DNA of 64,000 nucleotides, from the NCBI RefSeq assembly GCF_016654005.1, contig NZ_JAEPWN010000007.1, forward strand, positions 158,857-222,856, read 5' to 3'. The position numbers and the translations under genes were made by a program. Below are positions 14,496-22,672 of the stretch, piece after piece. How positions within the stretch are numbered: the first letter of the stretch is position 1; every line of letters starts with the position of its first letter. The notes below the pieces were generated by a model. It searched no databases and was not told the origin of the DNA. It saw only the letters and a program-made list of their open reading frames with translations. This stretch comes from Brevundimonas nasdae (GTDB lineage Bacteria; Pseudomonadota; Alphaproteobacteria; Caulobacterales; Caulobacteraceae).

Positions 14496-16486
14496 TGAAA
14501 CGCCTGACCACAGCGGTTGTCGTCCTGACACTTCTTGCGGCCCCCGCCCAGGCCGGGGTGACCCGGCTGACGATCGAGGCGAGAGCGCCGATCGACGGCC
14601 TCTTCGGCCAGGCCGGCGCCTTTGAACGCGTCTCGGGTCGGTTCGAAGGCGAGTTGGATCCCGCCGATCCTCGAAACGCCCCGATCACCGATCTGGCGCT
14701 CACGCCCCGGAACGCGCGTGGCAAGATCGACTACGCCGGCACCTTCGCCTTCAGTCGGCCAGTTGATCCGGCACGGCGCAGCGGCTTTCTGGTCTACGAC
14801 GCGCCCAACCGAGGCAATATGCGGTTGGGCGGTGATCCCGAGGGGCACATTCACGTCGCCAGCGGCTGGCAGGGCGACATTGCGCCCGCGCCGTCCCTGC
14901 AGACGCTTCAGGTTCCGGTCGCACACGCGGCCGACGGCGGACCGCTGATCGGGTCTGTACTGGTGCGGTTTGTGGATGCGCCGGAGGGAGCCCTGACCCT
15001 GCCTATTCGCGGCGGTCTCGGCGGCGGCGCGGCGAGGCCGGCGCCGCTTAGTCTGGAGACGACGGAGGCGAGGCTGATCCGCAAGCGCAGCGACGACGCG
15101 CCGGCACAGACGGTGGCGAGCGATGCCTGGGCTTTCGCCGACTGCGCCGGGACGCCGTTTCCGGGCGTGCCCGACCCGACGAAGCTGTGTCTGCGCGACG
15201 GCTTCGACCCGGCCTATGCCTACGAACTGACCTATACGGCCAAGGATCCGCTGGTGTTGGGCGTCGGCTTCGCTGCGACGCGAGACCTCGTCGCCTTCCT
15301 GCGCCATGCGACCGAGCAAGACGGCAATCCGCTGGCGGGGGAGGTGCGTTGGACCATCGGCGTGGGTGTCAGCCAAGCGGGCAATTTCCTCCGCAGCTTC
15401 CTGCACCTGGGGTTCAACACGGACGAGCAGGGACGCCGCGTCTTCGACGGACTGAACCCGCAGATTGCAGCTCGACACACGCCCTTGAACTTCCGCTTCG
15501 CCGTGCCCGGCGGCGCCGCCGGCCTTTACGAACCCGGCAGCGAGGGGCCGCTGTGGTGGTCGGTCTATGACGACAAGTTCCGGGGCCGCGGACCGACCAG
15601 CTTGCTGACGCGCTGTACCCGCGACCAGACCTGTCCCAAGGTTTTCGAGACCTTCACCTCGGCAGAGTTCTGGGGGTTGCGGATGTCGCCCAACCTGGTC
15701 GGGACAGACGCCGCCGCCGACATTCCCCTGCCGGACACCGTGCGGAGATACTATTTCCCCGGCACGACGCACGGCGGCGGCGCGGGCGGCTTCGAGTTGG
15801 CGGGATCGCAGACCTATGGCTGCGGGCTACCGGGCAATCCCAATCCCACGACCGATACTCTGCGGGCGCTGACCGGGACCTTGACGGCCTGGGTGGCACG
15901 GGGGATCGAGCCGCCGCCGAGCCGTTATCCCATGCTGGCGACGGGCGAACTGGTCGAACCGACAGCCCGCGCTATGGGTTTCCCCTCCATCCCCGGAGCG
16001 GTGTCGCCGGACGGAAAGTTCAACGCTTTCCTGCACTATGATTTCGGCGAGGGGTTCGATCCCGACGACCTGTCGGGTGTCCAGACGCGACTGCCGCCGA
16101 CGGTCAGCCGCGCCGTGCCCTCCCGTGTTCCCCGCGTGGACGCCGACGGCAACGAACGGGTCGGCGCCATGTCGGTCCAGCACCGCGCGCCCCTGGGGAC
16201 CTATCTGGGCTGGAACGTCCAGGCGGCAGGCTATTACGCAGGGCGGGGCTGCGGCTTCCAGGGCGGCTTCATCCCGTTCGCGCCAACCCGCGCTGAGCGC
16301 GAGGCGTCGGGCGATCCGCGCCTGTCGCTGCAAGAGCGATACGGCGACCATGAGGGCTATGTTCGTGCGGTCCGCGCCGCCGCCGCCGACCTGACGGCGC
16401 AGCGCTTCCTGACGCCGCAGGACGCTGAGCGGCTGATCGTCGAGGCTCAGGCCAGCAATGTCCTGGTCCACGCGGTGCAGCCATGA
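14495..16486 (+). CDS. Exported alpha/beta hydrolase domain-containing protein
   Basis: This 663-residue protein has a signal peptide (MKRLTTAVVVLTLLAAPAQA) and a large alpha/beta-hydrolase domain of the uncharacterised type annotated only as alpha/beta hydrolase domain-containing. A nucleophile elbow G-V-S-Q-A-G occurs in IGVGVSQAGNFLRSF, and PGTTHGGGAGGF probably holds the catalytic histidine. Eight or more cysteines suggest disulfides in the periplasm. ATG 14495 overlaps the transporter stop. It ends 4 bp into the tannase gene (ATGA), so both esterases are likely produced together. A longer upstream frame from 13469 is antisense-like noise within the transporter. Confidence 0.82.
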   Translation: MKRLTTAVVVLTLLAAPAQAGVTRLTIEARAPIDGLFGQAGAFERVSGRFEGELDPADPRNAPITDLALTPRNARGKIDYAGTFAFSRPVDPARRSGFLVYDAPNRGNMRLGGDPEGHIHVASGWQGDIAPAPSLQTLQVPVAHAADGGPLIGSVLVRFVDAPEGALTLPIRGGLGGGAARPAPLSLETTEARLIRKRSDDAPAQTVASDAWAFADCAGTPFPGVPDPTKLCLRDGFDPAYAYELTYTAKDPLVLGVGFAATRDLVAFLRHATEQDGNPLAGEVRWTIGVGVSQAGNFLRSFLHLGFNTDEQGRRVFDGLNPQIAARHTPLNFRFAVPGGAAGLYEPGSEGPLWWSVYDDKFRGRGPTSLLTRCTRDQTCPKVFETFTSAEFWGLRMSPNLVGTDAAADIPLPDTVRRYYFPGTTHGGGAGGFELAGSQTYGCGLPGNPNPTTDTLRALTGTLTAWVARGIEPPPSRYPMLATGELVEPTARAMGFPSIPGAVSPDGKFNAFLHYDFGEGFDPDDLSGVQTRLPPTVSRAVPSRVPRVDADGNERVGAMSVQHRAPLGTYLGWNVQAAGYYAGRGCGFQGGFIPFAPTRAEREASGDPRLSLQERYGDHEGYVRAVRAAAADLTAQRFLTPQDAERLIVEAQASNVLVHAVQP

Positions 16487-17904
16487 TCAATCTGGTGTCC
16501 GCCATGTTGGTCGCGACGGCCCCCGCGCAGGACCGCTGCGAGGCCCTCGCCAGCGTCGACTTGGACCACGCCGAGATAACGACTGAGGTGGTGGCCGCCG
16601 GCGCCTGGACGCCGCCGGAGACGACCCGCTCGCTTCCGGAAACGCCAGCCTTCTGCCGTGTAGCGGGAAAGGCGCGCCCTGTCGGAGGGTCGGAGATCGG
16701 CTTCGAGGTCTGGCTGCCGCTGAGCGACTGGACCGGCCGGCTGCGGATGTCCGGCAATGGGGGCTACAGCTCGGCTCTGCCGTATTTCGGCATGGTCGAG
16801 GCGCTGCGCGACGGCGCGGTCGCGGTCGGCACCGATACGGGACACACGGGCGATGATCCTGACTTCGCAGTCGGCCGTCCAGAGGCGATCGTGGACTGGG
16901 GCCATCGGGCCGTTCATGTCAGCGTGGTCCAGGCGAAGGCCGTGGTGGCCGCCTTCTACGGCGGGGCGCCGGACTGGAGTTATTTCAACGGCTGTTCGAC
17001 CGGCGGGCATCAGGCCCTGATGGAGGCGCAGCGCTATCCGGACGACTTCGACGGGGTGCTGGCGGGTGCGCCGGGCAACTATCGCACCCGGTTGAACGCC
17101 GCCTTCCTGTGGCAATTCGTGCAGAACCACGACGCCGACGGACGCCAGATCCTGCCGGCGTCCAAACTGGCGATGATCAGCCAGGCGTCCATCGCCGCCT
17201 GCCGACGTCCGGATGATGACCCGGACCAGCCTTGGGTCACGGCGTCGCAGGACTGCGCCTTCGACCCGGCGGTGCTGGATTGCGCCGGAGACGACCGGCC
17301 CGACTGTCTGACGACTGAACAGGTCGCCGCCCTGCGCCGGATGTATGCGGGCGCGACCAATCCCAGGACGGGTGAGCGCATCGCCTTCGGCTGGCCGCCG
17401 GGCAGCGAAGCGGGCTGGGCCGCCTATTGGGCCGACCCCCGCGATCCGACCCGTCCGGCGCGCGAGGGCTTCTGGCGCGTCTGGGCCTTCGATGATGCGG
17501 ACTGGACTTGGCGCGACTTCGATTTCGACGCCGACTGGCGCCGCGCGCACGCGAGGCTCGCCACGATGATTGACGCCGAGAATCCTGACCTTTCGGCCTT
17601 CCGCGCCAAGGGCGGCAAGCTGATCCAGTGGCATGGCGGCGCCGATCCGGTCGTGCCGCTACGCGACTCCATCGCCTATGCCGAGGGCGTGAGGCAGGCG
17701 ACCTCCGACAGCGCCGCCTTCCACCGCCTGTTCATCGCGCCGGGTGTCAGCCACTGCGGCGGCGGGCCGGGTGCGGCGCCCCAAGGGCTGCAGGCGGCGC
17801 TGGAAGCCTGGGTGGAAGCCGGCCAGGCGCCCGAGCGGCTGGAGACGCGCTTCGCCGACGGCCGGCCGGGACGTCCGCTCTATTTCGAACGGCTGGACGA
17901 CTGA
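16483..17904 (+). CDS. Tannase/feruloyl esterase family protein
   Basis: This 473-residue esterase has the family's CS-D-HC arrangement. The nucleophile is Ser172 in FNGCSTGGHQA with the adjacent Cys171; the acid is in GGADPVVPLRDS and the histidine in APGVSHCGGGPG. The family hydrolyses feruloyl, galloyl or related aromatic esters of plant polymers. A short hydrophobic start may act as a signal peptide, consistent with a periplasmic site. It overlaps the upstream hydrolase by 4 bp and overlaps the convergent GH3 gene by 25 bp at its 3' end. Substrate specificity cannot be read from sequence. Confidence 0.88.
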   Translation: MINLVSAMLVATAPAQDRCEALASVDLDHAEITTEVVAAGAWTPPETTRSLPETPAFCRVAGKARPVGGSEIGFEVWLPLSDWTGRLRMSGNGGYSSALPYFGMVEALRDGAVAVGTDTGHTGDDPDFAVGRPEAIVDWGHRAVHVSVVQAKAVVAAFYGGAPDWSYFNGCSTGGHQALMEAQRYPDDFDGVLAGAPGNYRTRLNAAFLWQFVQNHDADGRQILPASKLAMISQASIAACRRPDDDPDQPWVTASQDCAFDPAVLDCAGDDRPDCLTTEQVAALRRMYAGATNPRTGERIAFGWPPGSEAGWAAYWADPRDPTRPAREGFWRVWAFDDADWTWRDFDFDADWRRAHARLATMIDAENPDLSAFRAKGGKLIQWHGGADPVVPLRDSIAYAEGVRQATSDSAAFHRLFIAPGVSHCGGGPGAAPQGLQAALEAWVEAGQAPERLETRFADGRPGRPLYFERLDD

Positions 17905-19856
17905 TGCGCGCCCGCCTGTCCCATCCAGGCGTAGCCGAGCGGATAGAGGGGCGCGCCCAGATCGTCGGCACGGGCGGGATCCTGGGCGCGGACCTGATCC
18001 ATCGACGCGGGCAGGGCGAAGGGCAGCCGGCCTTCGGCGCGGGTCCGACCCATGGCCACGTCCAGCACGGCGGCGTCCGAGGCGCCGAACTCGCCGATCA
18101 GGACGCCGGCCAGCGGTTTCAACGACGTCAGCACGGCGGGACGATCCAGATAGATACTGACGATCGTCGGTGTGGCGGCGGCGGCGCGCCGCAGGTCCGC
18201 CACGGCCGGATCGTCGACTGGGAAGTCGAGAGCGCCCTCGTGCTGGCGGCTGCCGAAGAAGAAGTTGGGGTGCGGCGTTTCGAACGGCGCGGCCAAGCGG
18301 AACAGGGCGATATCCGCCGCCTCGGGCGTGTCCTCCGGGATCAGGCCGGCGGCGCGGGCCGCCTCCGGCGCGACGCCATGCAGATAGACGCGGGCGCCGG
18401 GCAAGACGGGGACGGGCAGGCGATTTTCCAGCATCACCATGGCGCGGCGCTGGACGTCGTCGGCCATGGCCTGACGCGCCGGGTCGGCCAGCATGCGCGC
18501 CGCCGCAGCGGGGTCGACGAAGGGACGGTCGAACAGGCCGAGTTCGAACTTCAGTCGCAGCACTCGGCTGACGGCCTGGTCCAAACGCGCTTCGGGAACC
18601 AGACCCTGGTGGACCGCCTCGACCATCCGGTCCGTCTGTTCGGTGCCGCCGAACTGATCGACGCCGGCGTTCATGCCCTTGGCGAAGCGCTCGGTCTCGG
18701 TGATATCCTCCACACCCCAGGGCATGGCGATGTCGCCGAAGCCGTGCGGCGTCGCGCCCGTGCGGCAGTTGTCGCCGCAATCGTTGGTGATGGCCCAGTC
18801 CGACACGACCAGGCCCTTGAAGCCGTAGCGATCCCGCAGCAGCGTGGTCAGCAGCCCGTGGTTGAAGCCGGCCCCGACCGGCTCGATCGGCGCCCCGTCG
18901 AGGGTGACGCCCTGCAGAATATTGTAGGTCGGCATGACGCCCGCCACGCCCGCCGCGAAGGCTCCCAGGAAGGGCTGGATGTGGGTCGCCAGTTCGGTGT
19001 CGCCCAGGCGCGAGAACCGGCCATAATGGTTGTGGCCGTCCCAGCCTTGCGGCGCGGCGCCGTATCCGACCCAGTGTTTCACAACCGCCGCGACCCCGTC
19101 CGGGCGCAGGCCGTCTGCTGCGCCCTGGAAACCGACGACATAGGCCTGGACCATGCGGCCGGCGCGGGCGGGATCCTCGCCGAACGTGCCGTTGATGCGG
19201 GACCAGCGCGGCTCGGTGGCCAGGTCGGCCTGGGGCGACAAGGCCATGTGGATGCCGACCGCCCGATACTCCCGGCGCGCCGCGTCGCCAAACCGGCGCA
19301 CGATCTCGGCGTCATCCAATGCCGCCAGGCCCAGAGGTTCCGGCCATTGCGAAAAACCGAGCGCCGCCAGGCTTGCGCCGTCCGTGCGCTGGAAATGGTT
19401 GCGGGGGTCGGTGCTGATCGTCACCGGTATGCCCAGGCGCGACCCGCTGGCGACGCTTTGCAGCGCGTTGTTCTGGGCCGCCAGGACATTGGGCGCGGCG
19501 CTGAGACGGGTGATGACGCTGCTGATATGGCGCTGGCGGTTGAGGGTCTCGAACCGCGCGACATCATAGGTTTCCGCTGCGCCGACGCCGCCACGGACGC
19601 TCTGAGGCGTCGGCGCCGTGCCGTGCATCACCGCGCCGGCCTTTTCCTCCAGCGTCATGCGCGACAGAAGGTCGGCGACGCGCCGGTCCGCGTCCAGCCG
19701 GTGGTCCTCATAGGGATCGAGACGACCGTTGCGGTCCAGGTCGCGAAAGGTTTTTCCGTCCTTGAGGATCGCCGGTGCGGCATCGACAGGCTCGGGCGGA
19801 GGCGAAGCCGCGGCCAGGGTTGCGGCCAGAGCCAGGGACAGGACGGAAACGGGCAT
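17880..19856 (-). CDS. Exported GH3 beta-glycosidase with EF-hand-like N-terminal motif
   Basis: This 658-residue GH3 enzyme would release terminal beta-linked sugars in the periplasm. A signal peptide is followed by a perfect EF-hand-like loop, DLDRNGRLDPYE (residues 39-50), implying calcium binding. The GH3 TIM-barrel-like domain contains KHWVGYG (260-266) and nucleophile Asp353 in GLVVSDWAITNDC. The C-terminal alpha/beta domain runs to DLGAPLYPLGYAW. It is paralogous to the enzyme at 32216-34318. It is divergent from the GH3 gene at 19994, with a LacI-type palindrome (19883-19894) in the shared promoter. Its 3' end overlaps the tannase gene by 25 bp. Confidence 0.92.
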   Translation of the reverse strand: MPVSVLSLALAATLAAASPPPEPVDAAPAILKDGKTFRDLDRNGRLDPYEDHRLDADRRVADLLSRMTLEEKAGAVMHGTAPTPQSVRGGVGAAETYDVARFETLNRQRHISSVITRLSAAPNVLAAQNNALQSVASGSRLGIPVTISTDPRNHFQRTDGASLAALGFSQWPEPLGLAALDDAEIVRRFGDAARREYRAVGIHMALSPQADLATEPRWSRINGTFGEDPARAGRMVQAYVVGFQGAADGLRPDGVAAVVKHWVGYGAAPQGWDGHNHYGRFSRLGDTELATHIQPFLGAFAAGVAGVMPTYNILQGVTLDGAPIEPVGAGFNHGLLTTLLRDRYGFKGLVVSDWAITNDCGDNCRTGATPHGFGDIAMPWGVEDITETERFAKGMNAGVDQFGGTEQTDRMVEAVHQGLVPEARLDQAVSRVLRLKFELGLFDRPFVDPAAAARMLADPARQAMADDVQRRAMVMLENRLPVPVLPGARVYLHGVAPEAARAAGLIPEDTPEAADIALFRLAAPFETPHPNFFFGSRQHEGALDFPVDDPAVADLRRAAAATPTIVSIYLDRPAVLTSLKPLAGVLIGEFGASDAAVLDVAMGRTRAEGRLPFALPASMDQVRAQDPARADDLGAPLYPLGYAWMGQAGAHQSSSRSK

Positions 19857-19882
19857 GGACGCAGCCTCTCGGATGTTGCGTT

Positions 19883-19894
19883 GACAACGTTACC
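19883..19894. promoter_or_regulatory. LacI-type operator GACAACGTTACC (copy 1)
   Basis: The dodecamer GACAACGTTACC lies in the 137-bp promoter shared by two divergent GH3 genes. It has an AACGTT core and the central CG typical of LacI-family sites. Identical 12-mers occur at 27506-27517 and, inverted, at 28721-28732, with a one-mismatch copy at 22475-22486, each before a carbohydrate-uptake or hydrolase gene. Confidence 0.75.
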
Positions 19895-19993
19895 ATCAAT
19901 ACCTAGCGTGAGATCAACCGGTTATCAGGACCGAAAACGAAAGACCTCGCAAGGGGCGAAAACAGCGCGGCGTTCGCCGCGGGGGAGAAGATC

Positions 19994-22465
19994 ATGATGA
20001 ACACGACCGCCATCGCCGCAGCCTTGACGATCGCCATGCAGTCGGCCGGCGCGGGGGCGCCCGTTCCCGAGGCGTCGCGGGCCCACCCCGAGATGTGGCC
20101 GGCGGCTCACAGCCCCGCCGCTATGACCGACGCGCGGACCGAAGCCTTTGTGCGCGACCTGCTGGCCCGGATGACGATCGAAGAGAAGGTCGGCCAGACG
20201 ATCCAGGCCGACATCGCGTCGATCAAGCCGGAAGATCTGCTGACCTATCCGCTTGGATCAGTCCTGGCGGGCGGCACATCGGGTCCGGGAGGCGACGACC
20301 GCGCCCCGGCCCAGGCGTGGGTCGATCTGGCTGCGGCCTTCCGCGCCGCCGCCGCGCAACGTCCGGGGGCGCGCGTCCCACTGCTGTTCGGCGTGGACGC
20401 AGTCCACGGCCACAACAACATCTTCGGCGCGACCATCTTTCCGCACAATATCGGTCTGGGAGCGGCGCACGATCCCGACCTGATCCGGCGCATCGGCGCG
20501 GCGACAGCCGAGGAGATCGCCGCCACGGGGGCCGACTGGACCTTTGCCCCGACCCTGGCGGTGCCGCGGGACGATCGTTGGGGCCGCACGCTGGAAGGCT
20601 ATGCTGAGATCCCGGACGTTCAGGTCGATTACGCCGGGGCGATGGTCGAAGGTCTGCAGGGCGTGCTGTCGGCGGATCGGCCGATCGGCCCGGAACGTGT
20701 CGTCAGTTCGGCCAAACACTTCCTGGCCGACGGCGGCACGGACGGCGGCCATGATCAGGGCGACTTCAAGGTGACCGAGCGCGAACTGATCGACATCCAC
20801 CTGGGCGGCTATCCGGACGCCATCAATGCGGGCGCCCTGACGATCATGGCGTCCTTCTCCAGCTGGAACGGGGTCAAGCACACCGGCAATCCGACCATCC
20901 TGCGCGATGTGCTGAAGGGGCGGTTGGGCTTCGAAGGGTTCGTCGTCGGCGACTGGAACGCCCACGGCCAACTTCCGGGCTGCACCACCGTCAGCTGCCC
21001 GGAGGCGTTGGAGGCGGGGTTGGACATGTATATGGCGCCGGATAGCTGGCGCGGCCTCTATGACAACACCCTGGCCCAGGTGCGCTCGGGGCGCATCCCG
21101 ATGGCCGTGCTGGACGACGCCGTGACCCGCATCCTGCGGGTGAAGGTCAAGGCGGGCGTGTTCGAACCGTCGCGCTACGCCTTGGCGGGCGAGTTGAATC
21201 GTCTGGGCGCGCCGGATCATCTGGCGCTGGCCCGCGAGGCGGTGCGAAAATCCCTGGTGCTGCTGAAGAATGAGGGGTCGGTCCTTCCCATCCGGCCGGG
21301 CGCGCGTGTCCTGGTGGCCGGCGACGCCGACGACATCGGCCAGGCGTCGGGCGGCTGGACCATCAGTTGGCAGGGTACGGGCAACAGCAACGTCGACTTC
21401 CCCAACGGCCAGTCGATCTGGGCTGGATTGAGGGACGCTGTGGCTGCGACCGGGGGTGAGGCGACGCTCAGCGCCGACGGCGAGTTCCAGGACAAGCCGG
21501 ACGTCGCTGTGGTCGTGTTCGGCGAGACGCCTTATGCGGAAGGTCAGGGCGACGTTCGCCATCTGGACTACCGGCCCGAAAAACCGCTCGAAATCCTGAA
21601 GCGGTTGAAGGCGGCGGGCGTGCCGACTGTGGCCGTCTTCCTGACGGGACGCCCGTTGTGGATGAACCCGGAGATCAACGCCTCTGACGCCTTCGTTTCG
21701 GCCTGGCTGCCGGGAACCCAAGGGCAGGGCGTGGCCGATGTGCTGGTGGCGGACCGGTCGGGCAAGGTCGCCCATGATTTCACCGGCCGTCTGACCTTTT
21801 CCTGGCCGCGGACGGCTGAGGGCACGCCGCTCAACGTCGGCCAGCCGGGATATGACCCGCTGTTCGCCTATGGATACGGCCTGTCCTACGCCAAGCCCGG
21901 TTCGGTCGGGACGCTTCCCGAGGTGTCTGGCGTCGATCTGCCGCCAGTCAATCTGGACCGCTTCTTCGTCACCGGCCGTTTCCAGCCGCCCTGGACGATG
22001 AGCATTCGCGATGCGGCGGGCGTCACGGCGGTGACGTCGCCTCGCGGAGCCAGCGCCTCGGTGGCTTGGTCTCCGACCGACGGCGCGATCCAGGAAGACA
22101 GCCTGCGGCTCGCCTTCTCGGGCCAGGCCCTGGTTGGGATCGGCGGGGACCGGATCGACCTGTCCGAGCGCGCCGATCGCGCCCTGACGTTCCGCGCCCG
22201 TGTCGAAACGCCGATCACCGGCGCCCTGTGGACGGGCATGGGCATGACCTTCGTCGATCTGGCGCCGCTGACCGGACCGGTCGGCGAGTGGCGCGCCATA
22301 TCCATTCCTTTGCGCTGCCTGGCGCAAAGCGGCGTGGAGCTGCGGTCCGTGGATCAACCGTTCAGTCTCGTTTCCACGGCGCCGCTGACCGTCTCGCTCG
22401 CCGATATCCGCTTGTCGGACGCACCGGCCTCGCCCGAGGTCCCCTGTCCCAAAAAGACCCTGTGA
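19994..22465 (+). CDS. Exported GH3 exo-beta-glucanase (ExoP-like) with C-terminal carbohydrate-binding domain
   Basis: This 823-residue enzyme resembles ExoP-type GH3 1,3/1,4-beta-glucan glucohydrolases. Signal-peptide-like residues 1-22 precede a barrel domain with FGVDAVHGHNNIFGATIFPHN, SSAKHFLADGGTDGGHDQG and nucleophile Asp320 in GFVVGDWNAHGQ. The alpha/beta domain includes the acid/base region (VVVFGETPYAEGQGD), which matches family glucanases. The C-terminal 180 residues form the galactose-binding-like ExoP domain. ATGs at 19994 and 19997 are both possible, with GGGGGAGAAG upstream. It probably yields glucose or oligosaccharides for the TonB-receptor pathway. It shares the operator at 19883 with the divergent GH3. 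Confidence 0.92.
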   Translation: MMNTTAIAAALTIAMQSAGAGAPVPEASRAHPEMWPAAHSPAAMTDARTEAFVRDLLARMTIEEKVGQTIQADIASIKPEDLLTYPLGSVLAGGTSGPGGDDRAPAQAWVDLAAAFRAAAAQRPGARVPLLFGVDAVHGHNNIFGATIFPHNIGLGAAHDPDLIRRIGAATAEEIAATGADWTFAPTLAVPRDDRWGRTLEGYAEIPDVQVDYAGAMVEGLQGVLSADRPIGPERVVSSAKHFLADGGTDGGHDQGDFKVTERELIDIHLGGYPDAINAGALTIMASFSSWNGVKHTGNPTILRDVLKGRLGFEGFVVGDWNAHGQLPGCTTVSCPEALEAGLDMYMAPDSWRGLYDNTLAQVRSGRIPMAVLDDAVTRILRVKVKAGVFEPSRYALAGELNRLGAPDHLALAREAVRKSLVLLKNEGSVLPIRPGARVLVAGDADDIGQASGGWTISWQGTGNSNVDFPNGQSIWAGLRDAVAATGGEATLSADGEFQDKPDVAVVVFGETPYAEGQGDVRHLDYRPEKPLEILKRLKAAGVPTVAVFLTGRPLWMNPEINASDAFVSAWLPGTQGQGVADVLVADRSGKVAHDFTGRLTFSWPRTAEGTPLNVGQPGYDPLFAYGYGLSYAKPGSVGTLPEVSGVDLPPVNLDRFFVTGRFQPPWTMSIRDAAGVTAVTSPRGASASVAWSPTDGAIQEDSLRLAFSGQALVGIGGDRIDLSERADRALTFRARVETPITGALWTGMGMTFVDLAPLTGPVGEWRAISIPLRCLAQSGVELRSVDQPFSLVSTAPLTVSLADIRLSDAPASPEVPCPKKTL

Positions 22466-22474
22466 AACGAGTCT

Positions 22475-22486
22475 GGTATCGTTGTC
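22475..22486. promoter_or_regulatory. LacI-type operator GGTATCGTTGTC (near-copy)
   Basis: This site differs at one base from GGTAACGTTGTC, the reverse complement of GACAACGTTACC. It lies 187 bp upstream of the TonB-dependent receptor start, in the gap after the GH3 stop. Placement suggests the receptor belongs to the same regulon. Confidence 0.6.
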
Positions 22487-22672
22487 ATTGCAGCTGTTCG
22501 ATGGTATGTGAACGCTGTCATGCTTGAGGCGCCGACAGAGCGTCCGGGCGGCAGGGAAGGAAGCGGCTTTCCGTTTTTCCAAGACAGATGGCGCGGCTGA
22601 ACCCGCGCTCGGCGCCGACTTGCGCCGCAACGAAACAATAGGCGCGTCGGGAGCGCGTCAGGAGGGGAAACC

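Noticed and set aside
17628..19997. Plus-strand 789-residue frame over the GH3 gene
   Set aside because: Antisense shadow of an enzyme with a verified nucleophile and signal peptide; no domain of its own.
20258..22630. Minus-strand 790-residue frame
   Set aside because: Shadow of the ExoP-like GH3 gene; His/Arg/Gln-rich translation without motifs.
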